Positions 40,212 to 48,422 of a DNA stretch of 64,000 nt are shown piece by piece (within the stretch, counting starts at the first letter, position 1; each line of letters begins with the position of its first letter). A program made the position numbers and the translations under genes. The stretch is taken from positions 1-64,000 of the forward strand of contig JBJMKO010000102.1 of the NCBI GenBank assembly GCA_045805805.1, in the 5' to 3' direction. The stretch comes from VRUE01 sp045805805 (GTDB lineage: Bacteria; Actinomycetota; Thermoleophilia; Solirubrobacterales; 70-9). Under the pieces are notes generated by a model. It made no database searches. It was not told the DNA's origin and saw only the letters and a program-made list of their open reading frames with translations.

Positions 40212-42386
40212 ATGGAGGTGGTGATCCGCCTCTCCTGGATGATTTTCGCTGCCCTATTGGCCGCTCTCGTAATTGCGTCGCCGAACGCGGGCGCCGTGCC
40301 GAGCTCGGTGGCGCCCAGCTGTGCCGAAGGTCCCGCACGGGTCGGCGACACGATCGAGGGCACGCCCTGTGGGGACAAGATCGTCGTCCCGCCGGGCGTC
40401 GTCTCGGTCAACGGCGGCACCGGCAACGACACGATCGTGTCGGGCCCGATCACCGCTGTCTCCTCCTGCCCGGAAGGCTGCCGGCTGGGCGTCGGCAGCC
40501 AGATTTTCGAAGGTGGCCCCGGAGACGACGTCGTCTTCGGCGAGCGCGGCAACGACACGCTGCTCGGCGGAGGTGGTGACGACAAGCTCTTCGGCGGACC
40601 TGGAGACGATCTGCTCCAGGGCGGCCCCGGTGACGATCTGCTGATCGGCGGCTTCGGTGCCGACACGATCGATGGAGAAGCAGGGAACGACTACGTTCGC
40701 GGCGATGCGACGGTCGACCATCTGCTCGACGCCGGTCCGGCGGGCGACCTCGACACGCTCAGCTACTCGACCGGGGTCAGCCCCGGCTTCACGAGGGCGG
40801 TGGCGAACTCGGGATTCCCGGCGAAAGCCGAAGAGGGCCGTGGCGTCTACCTCGACCTCTCCGAAGGCCTCGGCGACAACGGCGTCGCGCCGAATGGGGG
40901 AGGGGTCGACAAAGTCGCCGGATCCGATTTCGAGCGCATCGTCGGCAGTCCCTTCTCCGACTACATCAAGGGCTCGAAGACAGGCCAGGCGATCTACGGC
41001 GGCGGCGGCGCAGACGTGCTCGTTGCCGGCGGCAGCGGGACCACCTTGAACGGCGGTGCCGACGGGGACGACTGCGCGGGCGGCGCCGTAGATTTCGGCT
41101 GCGAGTCGACGGCGAGCAACGGGCCTGTGGCCACCCGCCCAGCGGACAAGGTCAGCGTCGGCTCGATAACCGAAGGGGAGGGCGCCTACTCGGAGCTCTA
41201 CCTGCTCGGCAGCATTAGCGGCGATGGGCTCACGGTGGATTCGACGGGTGGCGCGCCGGGCGACACGGTCACGCTCCACTTGACGGGTGCGGGCACCTTC
41301 GAGGCTCCTCCAGCCGCATCCGGCTGCGTGCTGCAGGACTCGGCGACCGCGGTCTGCACCCTGTCGGGCCAGCTCGCCTCGCTCCTCGTCGCCGGCCTGG
41401 GCGGTGTCGACGATCTCCACGCCGAAGGGTTGCCGGCGACGACCTCGCTGATGATGCTCGGCGGCGAAGGCGGTGACGAGCTCACCGCCGGCAGCGAGAG
41501 TGATGACATCCTTGTTGACGGACCTGGGGACGACACGTTGCACGGGCAAGGCGGCGACGACGCCGTCCTCGGCAACGCCGGCCACGACATGCTCTTCGGC
41601 GAAGCCGGTAACGATCTCTTCCTCTCGAACTCGATCTGCGAGGGCAACCTGATCGAAGGCGGCGAAGGTCGTGACAACGCCTCTTGGGCGAGGTTCACCG
41701 AAGGGGTCGAGGCCGACCTCGCCAGCGGGCAGGCGGGACGACCGGGAGCGGGGGCGATCCCTATATGCTCGAGCGGCTCGCTTGACTCGCTTCACGGCGT
41801 CGAGGACCTCGAGGGGAGCAACTCCCCCGACACCTTCTACGGCGATGCCGGACGCAACCAGCTGCTCGGCCACGAAGGCGCCGATTCCTATTACGCGGCC
41901 GCCGGCGAAGACTTGATCCTCGCCAACGCCTCTGATGCCGACGCGGTCATCGACTGCGGCGAAGGCACCGATTCCGCAATCATCGACCTGGCGCAGTTCG
42001 GAGACCCGCAGCCGGTTGGATGCGAGACCGTCATCGAAGCGGCTCGCGACAACTTCAACCTGCCGCCGCCGGAGATCCCGCCATTGCCCGAAACCACCTC
42101 CGAACCGCAGCGGACCCACCCGCCGCAGACCCGGCTCGGCAAGCACCCGCGCAAGCTGCTCGTGGTCACGGCCGCACGCCGCCGCGTCACCTTTCGCTTC
42201 ACCTCCAGCAAGCCGGGCTCGCACTTCATTTGCCGCCTCGACACCAAGCCCTTTCGTCACTGCGCTTCTCCCCGCACCTTCGTGGTGGGCGTGGGTCGCC
42301 ACGCCTTCCGCGTCATCGCGATCGATCCTGCCGGTAAGGCCGACCCGACGCCGGTGCTGTTTCGCTTCCGGGTGAGGAGGAGCTAG
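40212..42386 (+). CDS. Secreted RTX-repeat (hemolysin-type Ca-binding) protein
   Basis: A 724-residue protein: signal peptide (about 1-28), a first block of GGxGxDxxx nonapeptides at about 67-165 (GGPGDDVVFGERGNDTLLGG), a second around 275-300, a third around 430-475, a fourth near 545-570, and at the C terminus the Ig-like domain with FICRLDTKPFRHCASP shared with the protein at 23146-24102. The repeats form Ca-filled parallel beta-rolls. No enzyme domain is seen, so a matrix or surface role is inferred. ATG at 40212 gives the signal peptide. Confidence 0.85.
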   Translation: MEVVIRLSWMIFAALLAALVIASPNAGAVPSSVAPSCAEGPARVGDTIEGTPCGDKIVVPPGVVSVNGGTGNDTIVSGPITAVSSCPEGCRLGVGSQIFEGGPGDDVVFGERGNDTLLGGGGDDKLFGGPGDDLLQGGPGDDLLIGGFGADTIDGEAGNDYVRGDATVDHLLDAGPAGDLDTLSYSTGVSPGFTRAVANSGFPAKAEEGRGVYLDLSEGLGDNGVAPNGGGVDKVAGSDFERIVGSPFSDYIKGSKTGQAIYGGGGADVLVAGGSGTTLNGGADGDDCAGGAVDFGCESTASNGPVATRPADKVSVGSITEGEGAYSELYLLGSISGDGLTVDSTGGAPGDTVTLHLTGAGTFEAPPAASGCVLQDSATAVCTLSGQLASLLVAGLGGVDDLHAEGLPATTSLMMLGGEGGDELTAGSESDDILVDGPGDDTLHGQGGDDAVLGNAGHDMLFGEAGNDLFLSNSICEGNLIEGGEGRDNASWARFTEGVEADLASGQAGRPGAGAIPICSSGSLDSLHGVEDLEGSNSPDTFYGDAGRNQLLGHEGADSYYAAAGEDLILANASDADAVIDCGEGTDSAIIDLAQFGDPQPVGCETVIEAARDNFNLPPPEIPPLPETTSEPQRTHPPQTRLGKHPRKLLVVTAARRRVTFRFTSSKPGSHFICRLDTKPFRHCASPRTFVVGVGRHAFRVIAIDPAGKADPTPVLFRFRVRRS

Positions 42387-42423
42387 CGGCCATCCCTCTG
42401 GCATGCGCTCGTAGACTTCCGGC

Positions 42424-42702
42424 ATGGCATCCCCCGAGGCGAAGAACCTGGAGGCGATCTCCAGGGCGATCGACCAGCACAATTCGAGCTGCCCGTTTCC
42501 CGCTGCCGAGGTGCGGATGAACCCGTTTGAGGTCGAACGGCTGGGCTGGGATCAGATCCGGGGCCTGCCAGTGGTGCCCGATGGGGCAATCGGGACGGGA
42601 CGGTTCCGGATCGTCTGCTCGCGCGACCTGGACGGTGAGGGGCTCCAAGAGGTCGAGGCCGTAGGCCAAGAGCTGGAGACCGTCGCGCCGGCCGGCACCT
42701 AA
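42424..42702 (+). CDS. Hypothetical protein, 92 residues
   Basis: A small soluble protein starting MASPEAKNLEAISRAIDQHNSS. It has two cysteines (about 23 and 65), an amphipathic N-terminal helix and a short beta-rich middle (GRFRIVCSRDLDG). I do not recognise a family. It stands alone, 38 bases after the RTX gene and convergent with ccdA, so it may be transcribed with the RTX gene or by itself. Confidence 0.6.
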   Translation: MASPEAKNLEAISRAIDQHNSSCPFPAAEVRMNPFEVERLGWDQIRGLPVVPDGAIGTGRFRIVCSRDLDGEGLQEVEAVGQELETVAPAGT

Positions 42703-42718
42703 TCGGCGCTTCGTCAAC

Positions 42719-43480
42719 TCAGACGCCGTTCAAGAAGTTGAGGCCCAGGCCTTCGAGCCAGCTTTGGGATTCGTTGTTGAGGACGGTCAGCTGGTTGGTC
42801 CAGATCAGGATGCCCATCGCTATGAGGATCACGCCGCCGGTGGCGACTATGGCCTGGTAGTGGCGCTTGAGGACCGTGAAAGCGGTCGTCGCGCGGGAGA
42901 AGGCGATCGCGGTGAGGAGGAAGGGGATCGCCAGGCCGGCCGAGTAGACGGCGAGGAGGAAGGCGCCGCGGGCGGCGGAGCCGGAGACCGAAGCGGCGGC
43001 GAGGATCGCGCCCAGGGTTGGGCCGATGCAGGGGGTCCAGGCGATCGCGAAGGCGGCGCCGGCGACGATCGGGCCACCCTTGCCGGCACGTTCCAGCAGC
43101 CCGTCGATGTGCCACTCGCGATTGAGGCGGGTGACGAAGAGAGAGGCGACGAAGAGGACGCCCATCGCGACGATAAACGCGGCAGCGACCTTGGTCAGCA
43201 GTTCTTCGTGGTCCTGGAAGGCGGACCCGAGGGCGGTGGCGGTCAGTCCCTCGGCGACGAAGATCGCCGAGAAGCTGGCCACGAAGAGCAGGCTGGGGCC
43301 GAGGATGCGCTGCCAGCCGGCGGTCTCCAGCTCCGCCGCAGAGAGGCCACTGACCGCCGAGAGGTAGCCCGGCACCAGCGGCAGCACGCAGGGGGAGAGG
43401 AAGGAGACGGCGCCCGCGGCGAGGGCGGCGAAGACCCCTACGCCCGCGGCGGGATCGGTGCTCAGCGCAGCGAGGATCAC
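42719..43480 (-). CDS. ccdA: CcdA-type cytochrome c biogenesis / thiol-disulfide transporter
   Basis: A polytopic membrane protein that carries electrons from cytoplasmic thioredoxin to extracytoplasmic thiol proteins. GTG at 43480 gives 253 residues with six hydrophobic helices. The two redox cysteines are in SFLSPCVLPLVPGYLSAVSG (helix 1) and AWTPCIGPTLGAIL (helix 4). Longer frames upstream run through a hairpin. No cytochrome c assembly gene is adjacent. Confidence 0.9.
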   Translation of the reverse strand: MILAALSTDPAAGVGVFAALAAGAVSFLSPCVLPLVPGYLSAVSGLSAAELETAGWQRILGPSLLFVASFSAIFVAEGLTATALGSAFQDHEELLTKVAAAFIVAMGVLFVASLFVTRLNREWHIDGLLERAGKGGPIVAGAAFAIAWTPCIGPTLGAILAAASVSGSAARGAFLLAVYSAGLAIPFLLTAIAFSRATTAFTVLKRHYQAIVATGGVILIAMGILIWTNQLTVLNNESQSWLEGLGLNFLNGV

Positions 43481-43567
43481 GACCTCCCAGGGTACCCGGG
43501 GAGGTCGTCCAGGGCGGGGAGGCCATAGCCGCAACGCCTCGCCGCACGGGCAGAGGCCGTCCCATGG

Positions 43568-43613
43568 TGACTTCGCCTTTATGGGCGCATACGGGCGCAT
43601 AAAGGCGAAGTCA
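43568..43613. repeat. Intergenic hairpin, GACTTCG type, copy 3
   Basis: Perfect 16-base arms TGACTTCGCCTTTATG (43568-43583) and complement (43598-43613). Shares the GACTTCG end with the hairpins at 27940 and 35198. It lies between divergent ccdA and the thiolase gene. Confidence 0.7.
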
Positions 43614-43712
43614 GCGAAAGGGGGATCCGGGGAACGCGAGGCAAAGCGGTAGATTTCTTGGCTAGGCAGCCAAACTCGCCCGCGGGGCGCGGCGACGACA
43701 CAGGAGAAGGCT

Positions 43713-44906
43713 TTGAGCAACCGCACGTTCGTGATCGGGGTCGGGATGACCAAGTTCGAGAAGCCCGGCAGCAAGGAGGGCGACTACCCGGATTGGGCCA
43801 AGGAGGCGGGGGAGAAGGCGCTCGCCGACGCCGGCATTCCTTACGACGACGTCGAGCAGGCCTACGCGGGCTACTGCTACGGCGACTCGACCTACGGCCA
43901 GCGGGCGCTCTACCAGCTCGGCCTCACCGGGATCCCGGTCGTCAACGTCAACAACAACTGCTCGACCGGCTCCTCGGCGCTCTTCCTCGCTCGCCAGGCG
44001 GTCAAGGGCGGCCTCGTCGACTGCGCGCTCGCGGTCGGCTTCGAGAAGATGGAGCCGGGTTCGCTCGGCGTCAAGTACACCGACCGCACCAACGCGCTCG
44101 ACAAGCACGCGATGCGGATGTTCGAGATCCGCGACCCCGAGCAGTCGCCCCCGGCGCCGCAGATGTTCGGCAACGCCGGCCGCGATCACATGGAGAAGTA
44201 CGGATCCAACCCCGACCACTACGCCTGGATCGGCTGGAAGAACCACAAGCACTCGGTCAACAACCCCTACGCCCAGTTCCAGGACGAGTACTCGCTGGAG
44301 GACATCAAGGGCGCGCGGATGATCCACGACCCGCTGACCAAGCTGCAGTGCTCGCCCACCTCTGATGGCTCGGCCTGCGCGATCGTCGCCTCCGAGCGCT
44401 ACGTCGACGAACACGGCCTCTGGGGCCAGGCGATCGAGATCGCCGGCCAGTCGATGGTCACCGACCTCAGCTCAACTTTCGACGAGGACGCCGACTGCAT
44501 GAAGATCGTCGGCGCCGACATGTCGAGGCAGGCCGCCGACGAGGCCTACGCCGAGGCTGAAGTAACCGCCGGGGAAGTCGACGTCTGCGAGCTGCACGAC
44601 TGCTTCAGCGCCAACGAGCTGATCACCTACGAAGCGCTCGGCTTCGCGGCCGAGGGCGAGGCGCACAAGCTGGTCGAGGAAGAAGCGACCACCTACGGTG
44701 GCAAGGTCGTCGTCAATCCCTCGGGTGGGCTGATCTCCAAGGGCCACCCGCTCGGCGCGACCGGGCTGGCGCAGTGCTCGGAGCTGACCTGGCAGTTGCG
44801 CGGCCAGGCCGACAAGCGCCAGGTCGAGGGCGCTAAGACCGCCCTGCAGCACAACATCGGCCTCGGCGGCGCCGCCGTGGTCACCGTCTACAAGCCGGCG
44901 GCCTAG
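43713..44906 (+). CDS. Thiolase, SCP-x type (acetyl-CoA C-acetyltransferase family)
   Basis: A 397-residue thiolase-fold enzyme of the sterol-carrier-protein-x branch, used in degradation or modification of long or branched acyl-CoAs. TTG at 43713 follows a good ribosome site (AGGAGAAGG). Active-site blocks are NNNCSTGSSALFLARQ (nucleophile Cys about 89), ELHDCFSANELI and SKGHPLGATGLAQCSE. The SDR gene follows within 21 bases, suggesting one lipid-metabolism operon. Confidence 0.9.
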   Translation: MSNRTFVIGVGMTKFEKPGSKEGDYPDWAKEAGEKALADAGIPYDDVEQAYAGYCYGDSTYGQRALYQLGLTGIPVVNVNNNCSTGSSALFLARQAVKGGLVDCALAVGFEKMEPGSLGVKYTDRTNALDKHAMRMFEIRDPEQSPPAPQMFGNAGRDHMEKYGSNPDHYAWIGWKNHKHSVNNPYAQFQDEYSLEDIKGARMIHDPLTKLQCSPTSDGSACAIVASERYVDEHGLWGQAIEIAGQSMVTDLSSTFDEDADCMKIVGADMSRQAADEAYAEAEVTAGEVDVCELHDCFSANELITYEALGFAAEGEAHKLVEEEATTYGGKVVVNPSGGLISKGHPLGATGLAQCSELTWQLRGQADKRQVEGAKTALQHNIGLGGAAVVTVYKPAA

Positions 44907-44927
44907 GCCCCGGAGGAGGAGGTTCCG

Positions 44928-45821
44928 ATGGCGAAGAAGCAGCGGCAGAATCTTTCCGGCAAGGTCGTGGCGATTACCGGGGGCGCCCGGGGCATCGGCA
45001 AGGCGACGGCAACGGCGCTGGTCCGCAAGGGCTGCCGCGTCGCGATCGGCGATCTCGACCTGGCGCTGGCCGGAGAGACGGCCGCGGGCCTCGGCGGGGG
45101 CACGATCGCCCTGCCTCTCGACGTCACCGACCGCGGCTCCTTCACCGCCTTCCTCGACGCCGCCGAGCGCGAGCTCGGCCCCGTCGACGTGCTGGTCAAC
45201 AACGCCGGGATCATGCCGGTGACACCGCTCGTAGAGGAGTCCGACGACTCGATCAAGCGCCAGCTCGACATCAACGTCTACGGCGTCATCGTCGGCACCC
45301 AGCTGGCGATCGAACGGCTGCGCCCGCGGGCCGGCGGCCACATCGTCAACATCGCCTCCCAGGCCGGCAAGGTCGCGTTGCCGGGGATCGCGACCTACAC
45401 CGCGACCAAGCACGCCGTCGTCGGCCTCTCCGAGTCGGCGAAGGCGGAGCTGCGCGGCTCCGGGGTCGAGATCTCCTGCGTGATGCCGACCGTGGTCAAC
45501 ACCGAGCTGACAGCGGGTGTCGGCCAGAAGCTGATCCGCCCGGTCGAGGCCGAGGACGTCGCGAACGAGATCGTCGACGCCCTCGAGGCTCCTCGCTTCG
45601 ACGTCTTCGTTCCCCGCTACAACGCCGCGATGACGCGGATCGGCTTCCTGCTGCCGCGCAGCTGGCGCGAGGCGCTGGCCCGCCTGATGAAAGCCGACAA
45701 GCTGATGCTCGAAGTCGACCACGGCGCCCGCCACGCCTACGAGGAGCGCGCCGCGGCCAGCAAGTCCGACGAGGGCTCCGCAACTGCCGAGCAACCCAGC
45801 GCCGAGCGCGAAGCCGCGTAA
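44928..45821 (+). CDS. Short-chain dehydrogenase/reductase
   Basis: A 297-residue classical SDR. The cofactor motif TGGARGIGKATA (about 16-27), NNAGIMPV (about 88), and the catalytic Ser-Tyr-Lys in NIASQAGKVALPGIATYTATKHA are present. Asp in GDLDL after beta-2 suggests NAD preference. The C-terminal 40 residues are charged and probably disordered. Substrate is unknown; the thiolase upstream suggests an acyl or steroid-like hydroxy substrate. Confidence 0.88.
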   Translation: MAKKQRQNLSGKVVAITGGARGIGKATATALVRKGCRVAIGDLDLALAGETAAGLGGGTIALPLDVTDRGSFTAFLDAAERELGPVDVLVNNAGIMPVTPLVEESDDSIKRQLDINVYGVIVGTQLAIERLRPRAGGHIVNIASQAGKVALPGIATYTATKHAVVGLSESAKAELRGSGVEISCVMPTVVNTELTAGVGQKLIRPVEAEDVANEIVDALEAPRFDVFVPRYNAAMTRIGFLLPRSWREALARLMKADKLMLEVDHGARHAYEERAAASKSDEGSATAEQPSAEREAA

Positions 45822-45838
45822 GCCCAAGGGTCTCTCGC

Positions 45839-46489
45839 ATGGGCCGGATCTACGACGCGACCTGGGGAAGGGCCTTTGCGGCGATCTACGACCGCGGCCT
45901 GAAAGCGACCGAGGACGCAGGGCTCCGGGAGACCCGGCGCGAGGTGCTCGCCGGGGCGAGCGGGCGAACGATCGACCTCGGCGCGGGCACCGGGGTCAAC
46001 CTGGAGCTGTTTCCGGCTGCGGTGACCGAGCTCGTGCTCGCCGAGCCGGACGAGCACATGCTCAAGAGACTTCGTGTGAAACTGTCACAAGCTGGGGGGG
46101 AGGGGGCTGCTGCCGAGGCGGTCCAGGCCCCCGCCGAGAAGCTGCCGTTCCCCGACGACAGCTTCGACACCGCCGTCTTCACCCTGGTCCTCTGCACGGT
46201 CCCGGACCCGGCCGCGGCTCTCGCGGAGGCGGCCAGGGTGCTGCGGCCCGGCGGCAAGCTGCTCTTCGTCGAGCACGTCCGCGCCGAGGAGTCGGGCCTC
46301 TCACGTTGGCAGGACCGCCTCGAGAAGCCCTGGCGCTTCCTCGCCGACGGCTGCCACTGCAATCGCGACACCGTCGCGACTATCGAAGCCTCGCCGTTCG
46401 AGATCGAGTCAGTCGAGAAAGACGAGCTGCCGAAGGCTCCGCCGCTGGTCAGGCCGCTGGTGCGCGGCAGTGCCGTTCTGAACGCTTAG
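45839..46489 (+). CDS. SAM-dependent class I methyltransferase
   Basis: A 216-residue methyltransferase of the Methyltransf_11/UbiE type: TIDLGAGTGVNLELFP is motif I, LAEPDEHMLKRL motif post-I, DDSFDTAVFTLVLCTVPDP motif II region, and LRPGGKLLFVEHVRAE motif III. The substrate is unknown. Seventeen bases after the SDR gene, so probably in the same operon. Confidence 0.87.
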   Translation: MGRIYDATWGRAFAAIYDRGLKATEDAGLRETRREVLAGASGRTIDLGAGTGVNLELFPAAVTELVLAEPDEHMLKRLRVKLSQAGGEGAAAEAVQAPAEKLPFPDDSFDTAVFTLVLCTVPDPAAALAEAARVLRPGGKLLFVEHVRAEESGLSRWQDRLEKPWRFLADGCHCNRDTVATIEASPFEIESVEKDELPKAPPLVRPLVRGSAVLNA

Positions 46490-46890
46490 TCCGAATCCGG
46501 CTGGCTATTGGACCACTCGTGTACGAGCAGCGGCTGCGCGATCACGAGGCCGCCAAGGAACGCAAGGGACGCAGCTACCCATGCGAGGCCGACGCTGTCG
46601 AGCAGATTTGAATGGCCTGCATTGCGATGGGCGGCTAGCAGCAGCGCGACGACCACACCGAGGAGGCCACCGGCACCGATGCCGACAAAGGACCCAAGTC
46701 GCCGTTCGTAGTCCGACACGCTGCGTATTCGACCGGTAAGCCAAGAGATCTCGACGACGTATGCGAGCAATAGGCCGGTGCCAAGGCTCGCGAGGCCATT
46801 CAGCAGATCGGCGGATGGGTCCGGTACGACAAAAGTGCCCAGCGCGCCAGCAGCCGCGCATACAAGCAGAGCGCGGAGTGCCTCCAGCAC
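46486..46890 (-). CDS. Small polytopic membrane protein (chromosomal, beside left att)
   Basis: From the GTG at 46890 the protein has 134 residues with four hydrophobic segments (about 3-22, 31-50, 68-88, 98-120). No family recognised. The frame is open further upstream, past the provirus junction at 46966-46984, but that part is not hydrophobic and its sequence beyond 46985 belongs to the inserted element. In the element-free chromosome this gene would lie about 100 bases downstream of the ArsR-type regulator, on the same strand. Confidence 0.6.
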   Translation of the reverse strand: MLEALRALLVCAAAGALGTFVVPDPSADLLNGLASLGTGLLLAYVVEISWLTGRIRSVSDYERRLGSFVGIGAGGLLGVVVALLLAAHRNAGHSNLLDSVGLAWVAASLAFLGGLVIAQPLLVHEWSNSQPDSD

Positions 46891-46965
46891 CCCCTTTTCA
46901 ATCTCGCCTACCTTTTGGCACGGGCCGGGAGAGTACGGTCGCCCAGGGACGCTGTTCTTCAGATT

Positions 46966-46984
46966 CAACGCACGATAATGGTGG
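46966..46984 (+). repeat. attL: 19-bp direct repeat, left provirus boundary
   Basis: CAACGCACGATAATGGTGG here is repeated exactly at 62507-62525 in the same orientation, 15,541 bases away; the flanking bases differ on both sides. It consists of a dif-like first arm ACGCACGATAA (46968-46978) and spacer TGGTGG (46979-46984). The next 11 bases, GGAAGGAACCT, are element sequence and do not resemble a second Xer arm. Confidence 0.85.
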
Positions 46985-47088
46985 GGAAGGAACCTCCCAG
47001 GCACGGGAGAGGGCACATAACGCCCCCAGGCGGCCCTGCCGCCAGCCCCTAGGCAGCACTGAGGGCGATCGTCGGCGCCCCCACAGAG

Positions 47089-47117
47089 CCGCCTCGACAG
47101 CGAGGCGGATTTTTTTT
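47089..47117 (+). terminator. Rho-independent terminator at the left end of the provirus
   Basis: CCGCCTCG (47089-47096), loop ACAG, CGAGGCGG (47101-47108), then A and eight Ts (47110-47117). A textbook intrinsic terminator for plus-strand transcription. In the integrated state no plus-strand provirus gene lies upstream; in the excised circle it would follow the wHTH gene that ends the right side. Confidence 0.85.
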
Positions 47118-47129
47118 GCATCGGGCGAA

Positions 47130-47774
47130 ATGCCAGATCCCTTGAGGGGAGTTCCCCCCCTTGGGGGGGAGAACTCCTACCGCGCAGGCCCGTCGCGCGC
47201 GCGAGGGCCGGATCAGGCGAGCGCGGCTGCGCCGCGCCGGGCTAACAACCAGGAAGCGAGCGCGGCTGCGCCGCGCCCACCATCAGGCCTCACCGCCAAC
47301 GGTGGCGATCACCCCAGCCAACCGCAGCTAGGTAGAGGTGGGGGAGCCTCCGGCGAAGAGGCGGCGCTAGGGCGCACCCCAGCGCCCCGGGCTGCGTTCC
47401 TCCGGCGTTTCGGTGAGCTCTTCGACGGCCCCCTACACCGAGACGAGGCATTCTCTCACCGCGACTGGGGGAAGCACCTCGACCGGGCCTTGGCTCGGAT
47501 GGACCGTTACGCAGACTTCGGTGCCGGTCGGGAGGGGGCGGGCCTAGAGTTCGCTCTGGCCCACCTAGAGGCCGACGCCGAGGAGATCCGCTGGGACCGG
47601 CGTCGGGAGGCGCCGCGCTCAGCGGCCTATTACGTGCCGCTGCTCGAGGAAGTCTCGAAGGAGTGGCGGCGCAAGTCAGCGCCCAGGACCACCTCCGCCC
47701 CGCCCGGGTGGAGAGGGTCCTGGGCGTACCCAAAGCAAAGGCCGGCGCGCGGGGGTAAAGCCGCGCGCCGGTAA
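47130..47774 (+). CDS. Provirus left-end open frame, start uncertain
   Basis: An open frame runs from inside the left chromosome through attL to 47774. Within the element the first ATG is 47130 (214 residues). The first half is low-complexity Pro/Arg/Ala; the last 120 residues look like a real, charged helical protein (RRFGELFDGPLHRDEAFSH, LARMDRYADFGAG, LEADAEEIRWDRRREA). No good ribosome site is seen for any start. An 11-bp hairpin (47742-47771) ends just before the stop. In the excised circle the right-end wHTH frame would continue in phase into this frame. Confidence 0.45.
   Translation: MPDPLRGVPPLGGENSYRAGPSRARGPDQASAAAPRRANNQEASAAAPRPPSGLTANGGDHPSQPQLGRGGGASGEEAALGRTPAPRAAFLRRFGELFDGPLHRDEAFSHRDWGKHLDRALARMDRYADFGAGREGAGLEFALAHLEADAEEIRWDRRREAPRSAAYYVPLLEEVSKEWRRKSAPRTTSAPPGWRGSWAYPKQRPARGGKAARR
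47148..47177. repeat. GC-rich hairpin in provirus left end
   Basis: GGAGTT-CCCCCCC (47148-47160) pairs with GGGGGGG-AGAACTCC (47163-47177) with a one-base bulge and a two-base loop. No T tract. Part of a structured, apparently non-coding left end (46985-47300). Confidence 0.6.
47217..47277. repeat. Two 22-bp direct repeats with internal dyad
   Basis: GCGAGCGCGGCTGCGCCGCG begins both copies (22 bases, 47217-47238 and 47256-47277; 39-base period); each contains the palindrome GCGCGGC-TGC-GCCGCGC. Repeated dyads in the non-coding end of an element are candidates for replication-initiator or recombination-accessory binding sites; this is inference. Confidence 0.6.
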
Positions 47775-47799
47775 AGCAACGACAGGAGGGAATGATCGC

Positions 47800-48174
47800 A
47801 TGGAAGGCAGAACAATTCCGCTTCACGGTGGCGGCGAGCTGGTCATCGGGGGCGGGCCGCTGATCGAGGGCCTGATTCACGGTTGGGTGAGGAAGCCGAC
47901 GCCGGCGCCGGACGGCAACTTCATGATCTCGGTCAAACAGGCCCGCGAGCTCGCAGAAATGCTGCGCACGAGGGGTGTCGGCAAGGTGGGGTTGTTCGCC
48001 GGCACGGTGATGGCCTGCCAGGGCGCCGACCTGACGATCCTCTGGTTCTACGGCTGGGGGAGCCGCACGCCCGAGTTCGCCGCACGCCTCAACGGCGGCG
48101 CGGCTGGTCGCTTCATCGACGCCCTAAGTGATCACTACGAGAGCGCCGACGCCGAGATCACGAGGGCCGCGTGA
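47800..48174 (+). CDS. Provirus protein, unknown (124 residues)
   Basis: Preceded by a strong ribosome site (GACAGGAGGG). Soluble, mixed alpha/beta sequence with a Gly-rich N terminus (LHGGGELVIGGGPLIEG) and helices around ISVKQARELAEMLRTRG. No recognised family. It is the first of three overlapping plus-strand genes, probably an early or regulatory operon. Confidence 0.7.
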   Translation: MEGRTIPLHGGGELVIGGGPLIEGLIHGWVRKPTPAPDGNFMISVKQARELAEMLRTRGVGKVGLFAGTVMACQGADLTILWFYGWGSRTPEFAARLNGGAAGRFIDALSDHYESADAEITRAA

Positions 48175-48422
48175 GGCGCCTACCGCTGGGCGTCAAGGTG
48201 CCGGGCAGTGAAGGGCGAACCCTCCGAATCCGACCGGCGCTCGCCGGCACAGGGGTGCAGCTGGCGATCGTCGGCAAGCGCGGGAGCCTGGTCGAGGCGC
48301 TGTGCGTCGACCTGGTCAACGTGCCCGCGGTGATTTACGGTATCGACGGCTGCTCGGAAATTGCCTGGGACGAGTTCCAAAAGCAGCCGCGGCGTCCGCA
48401 CTTTCACGGGGTTCCGGTCTGA
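48171..48422 (+). CDS. Provirus protein, unknown (83 residues)
   Basis: GTG start overlapping the upstream stop in GTGA. Basic N terminus (MRRLPLGVKVPGSEGRTLRI), then beta-rich sequence and a C-terminal HFHG. No family recognised. The stop and the next ATG overlap (TGATG). Confidence 0.65.
   Translation: MRRLPLGVKVPGSEGRTLRIRPALAGTGVQLAIVGKRGSLVEALCVDLVNVPAVIYGIDGCSEIAWDEFQKQPRRPHFHGVPV

Noticed and set aside
40500..40700. CRISPR-like array from the regular GGxGxD-coding repeats
   Set aside because: The repeats are in frame, 27 bases long without unique spacers, and encode RTX nonapeptides within a secreted protein. No other CRISPR-like array was seen in the window.
46486..47121. Membrane protein extended to 211 residues through the left junction
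   Set aside because: The extra N-terminal codons come partly from inside the inserted element, are not hydrophobic and have no ribosome site; the GTG at 46890 is a better start.
47290..47880. Minus-strand frame of 196 codons at the provirus left end
   Set aside because: Arg/Pro-rich without ribosome site or domain; it would cross the start of the 47800 gene, which has a strong ribosome site.
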